Assembly: GCA_002780785.1 (NCBI GenBank)
Contig: PEUE01000044.1
Span: forward strand, 1-11,449
Length of the DNA: 11,449 nt
Reading direction: 5' to 3'
Source: Candidatus Portnoybacteria bacterium CG02_land_8_20_14_3_00_45_8
GTDB taxonomy: Bacteria > Patescibacteriota > Minisyncoccia > Portnoybacterales > GWB1-42-6
Shown here: positions 11,259-11,449 of the stretch, piece after piece
How positions within the stretch are numbered: the first letter of the stretch is position 1
How the letters are laid out: each line of letters starts with the position of its first letter
Notes under the pieces: generated by a model
What the model was told of the DNA's origin: nothing
Seen by the model: only the letters and a program-made list of their open reading frames with translations
Databases searched by the model: none
Translations under genes and position numbers: made by a program

Positions 11259-11449
11259 ATGTTGTATATCGCCGCGGACCATGGCGGGTATCCGCTCAAA
11301 GAAGAACTGAAAAGATTTTTGATTGAAGAGGGCTACGAGGTAGTTGATTTAGGCGCGGATGAATTGGATTTGGCGGATGATTATCCGGACTATGCCTTGA
11401 AGCTGGCCGAGCAAGTGGCGCAGGACGAGGAGGCTGGCGGAATTTTAAT
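11259..11449 (+). CDS. rpiB: Ribose-5-phosphate isomerase B, 5' part
   Basis: Interconverts ribose 5-phosphate and ribulose 5-phosphate in the pentose phosphate pathway. The visible 63 codons begin MLYIAADHGGYPLKEELKRF and contain GYEVVDLGA (25-33), DDYPDYALKLAEQV (40-53) and GGIL at the window edge. These are the RpiB/LacAB-family N-terminal motifs, with D7 and H8 of AADHGG in the phosphate/substrate site. The gene runs out of the window before the CGTG active-site cysteine loop, so completeness cannot be judged. The ATG lies 1 nt after a palindromic spacer, without a Shine-Dalgarno sequence. Confidence 0.9.
   Translation, partial: MLYIAADHGGYPLKEELKRFLIEEGYEVVDLGADELDLADDYPDYALKLAEQVAQDEEAGGIL

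Overview
The window looks like a chromosomal segment of a Candidate Phyla Radiation (Patescibacteria, probably Parcubacteria-like) bacterium. This is inferred from the compact gene set, AT-rich hairpin-filled spacers, almost no Shine-Dalgarno sequences, standard stop usage, lineage-style tails on ribosomal proteins, and a core-gene order that keeps rpsP-khpA-trmD but lacks rimM and rplS. No rRNA or tRNA gene is present, so the phylum assignment is not certain.

Left part, minus strand: an orphan two-TM membrane protein (4081-4686), a GxxExxY-family protein (3653-4030) inside a 458-bp cassette bounded by inverted repeats, and dnaE (418-3618, replicative DNA polymerase III alpha subunit). Directly after the dnaE stop codon a good sigma70-type promoter (385-413) drives a structured RNA leader (199-378) carrying a T-box-like antiterminator, reading out of the window to the left. 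Positions 1-198 hold no recognisable gene, only a GC-hairpin repeat (81-134).

Right part, plus strand: rnhB (4760-5401) with a perfect 21-bp-arm palindrome inside its coding sequence; a 39-codon ORF with the best ribosome binding site of the window, overlapping a 678-aa GT-C-like membrane protein with C-terminal TPRs (5535-7571); then rpmF, nusB, rnc, rpsP, khpA, trmD and the 5' part of rpiB. Most of these serve ribosome and RNA biogenesis: L32 and S16 are ribosomal proteins, RNase III processes rRNA, NusB supports rRNA transcription, KhpA binds RNA and TrmD methylates tRNA. A terminator after rpsP (9946-9976) and a perfect consensus promoter (9979-10007) start a new transcription unit at khpA; a second hairpin terminator or attenuator sits against the trmD start codon.

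The most unusual property is the spacers. From 7571 on, four of the six gene junctions, plus the trmD-rpiB junction with a GC-rich core, are filled almost stop codon to start codon by imperfect palindromes whose arms are degenerate 7- or 8-nt tandem arrays. The sequence differs at each junction while the architecture is conserved. The GxxExxY cassette has similar arms with a gene in the loop.
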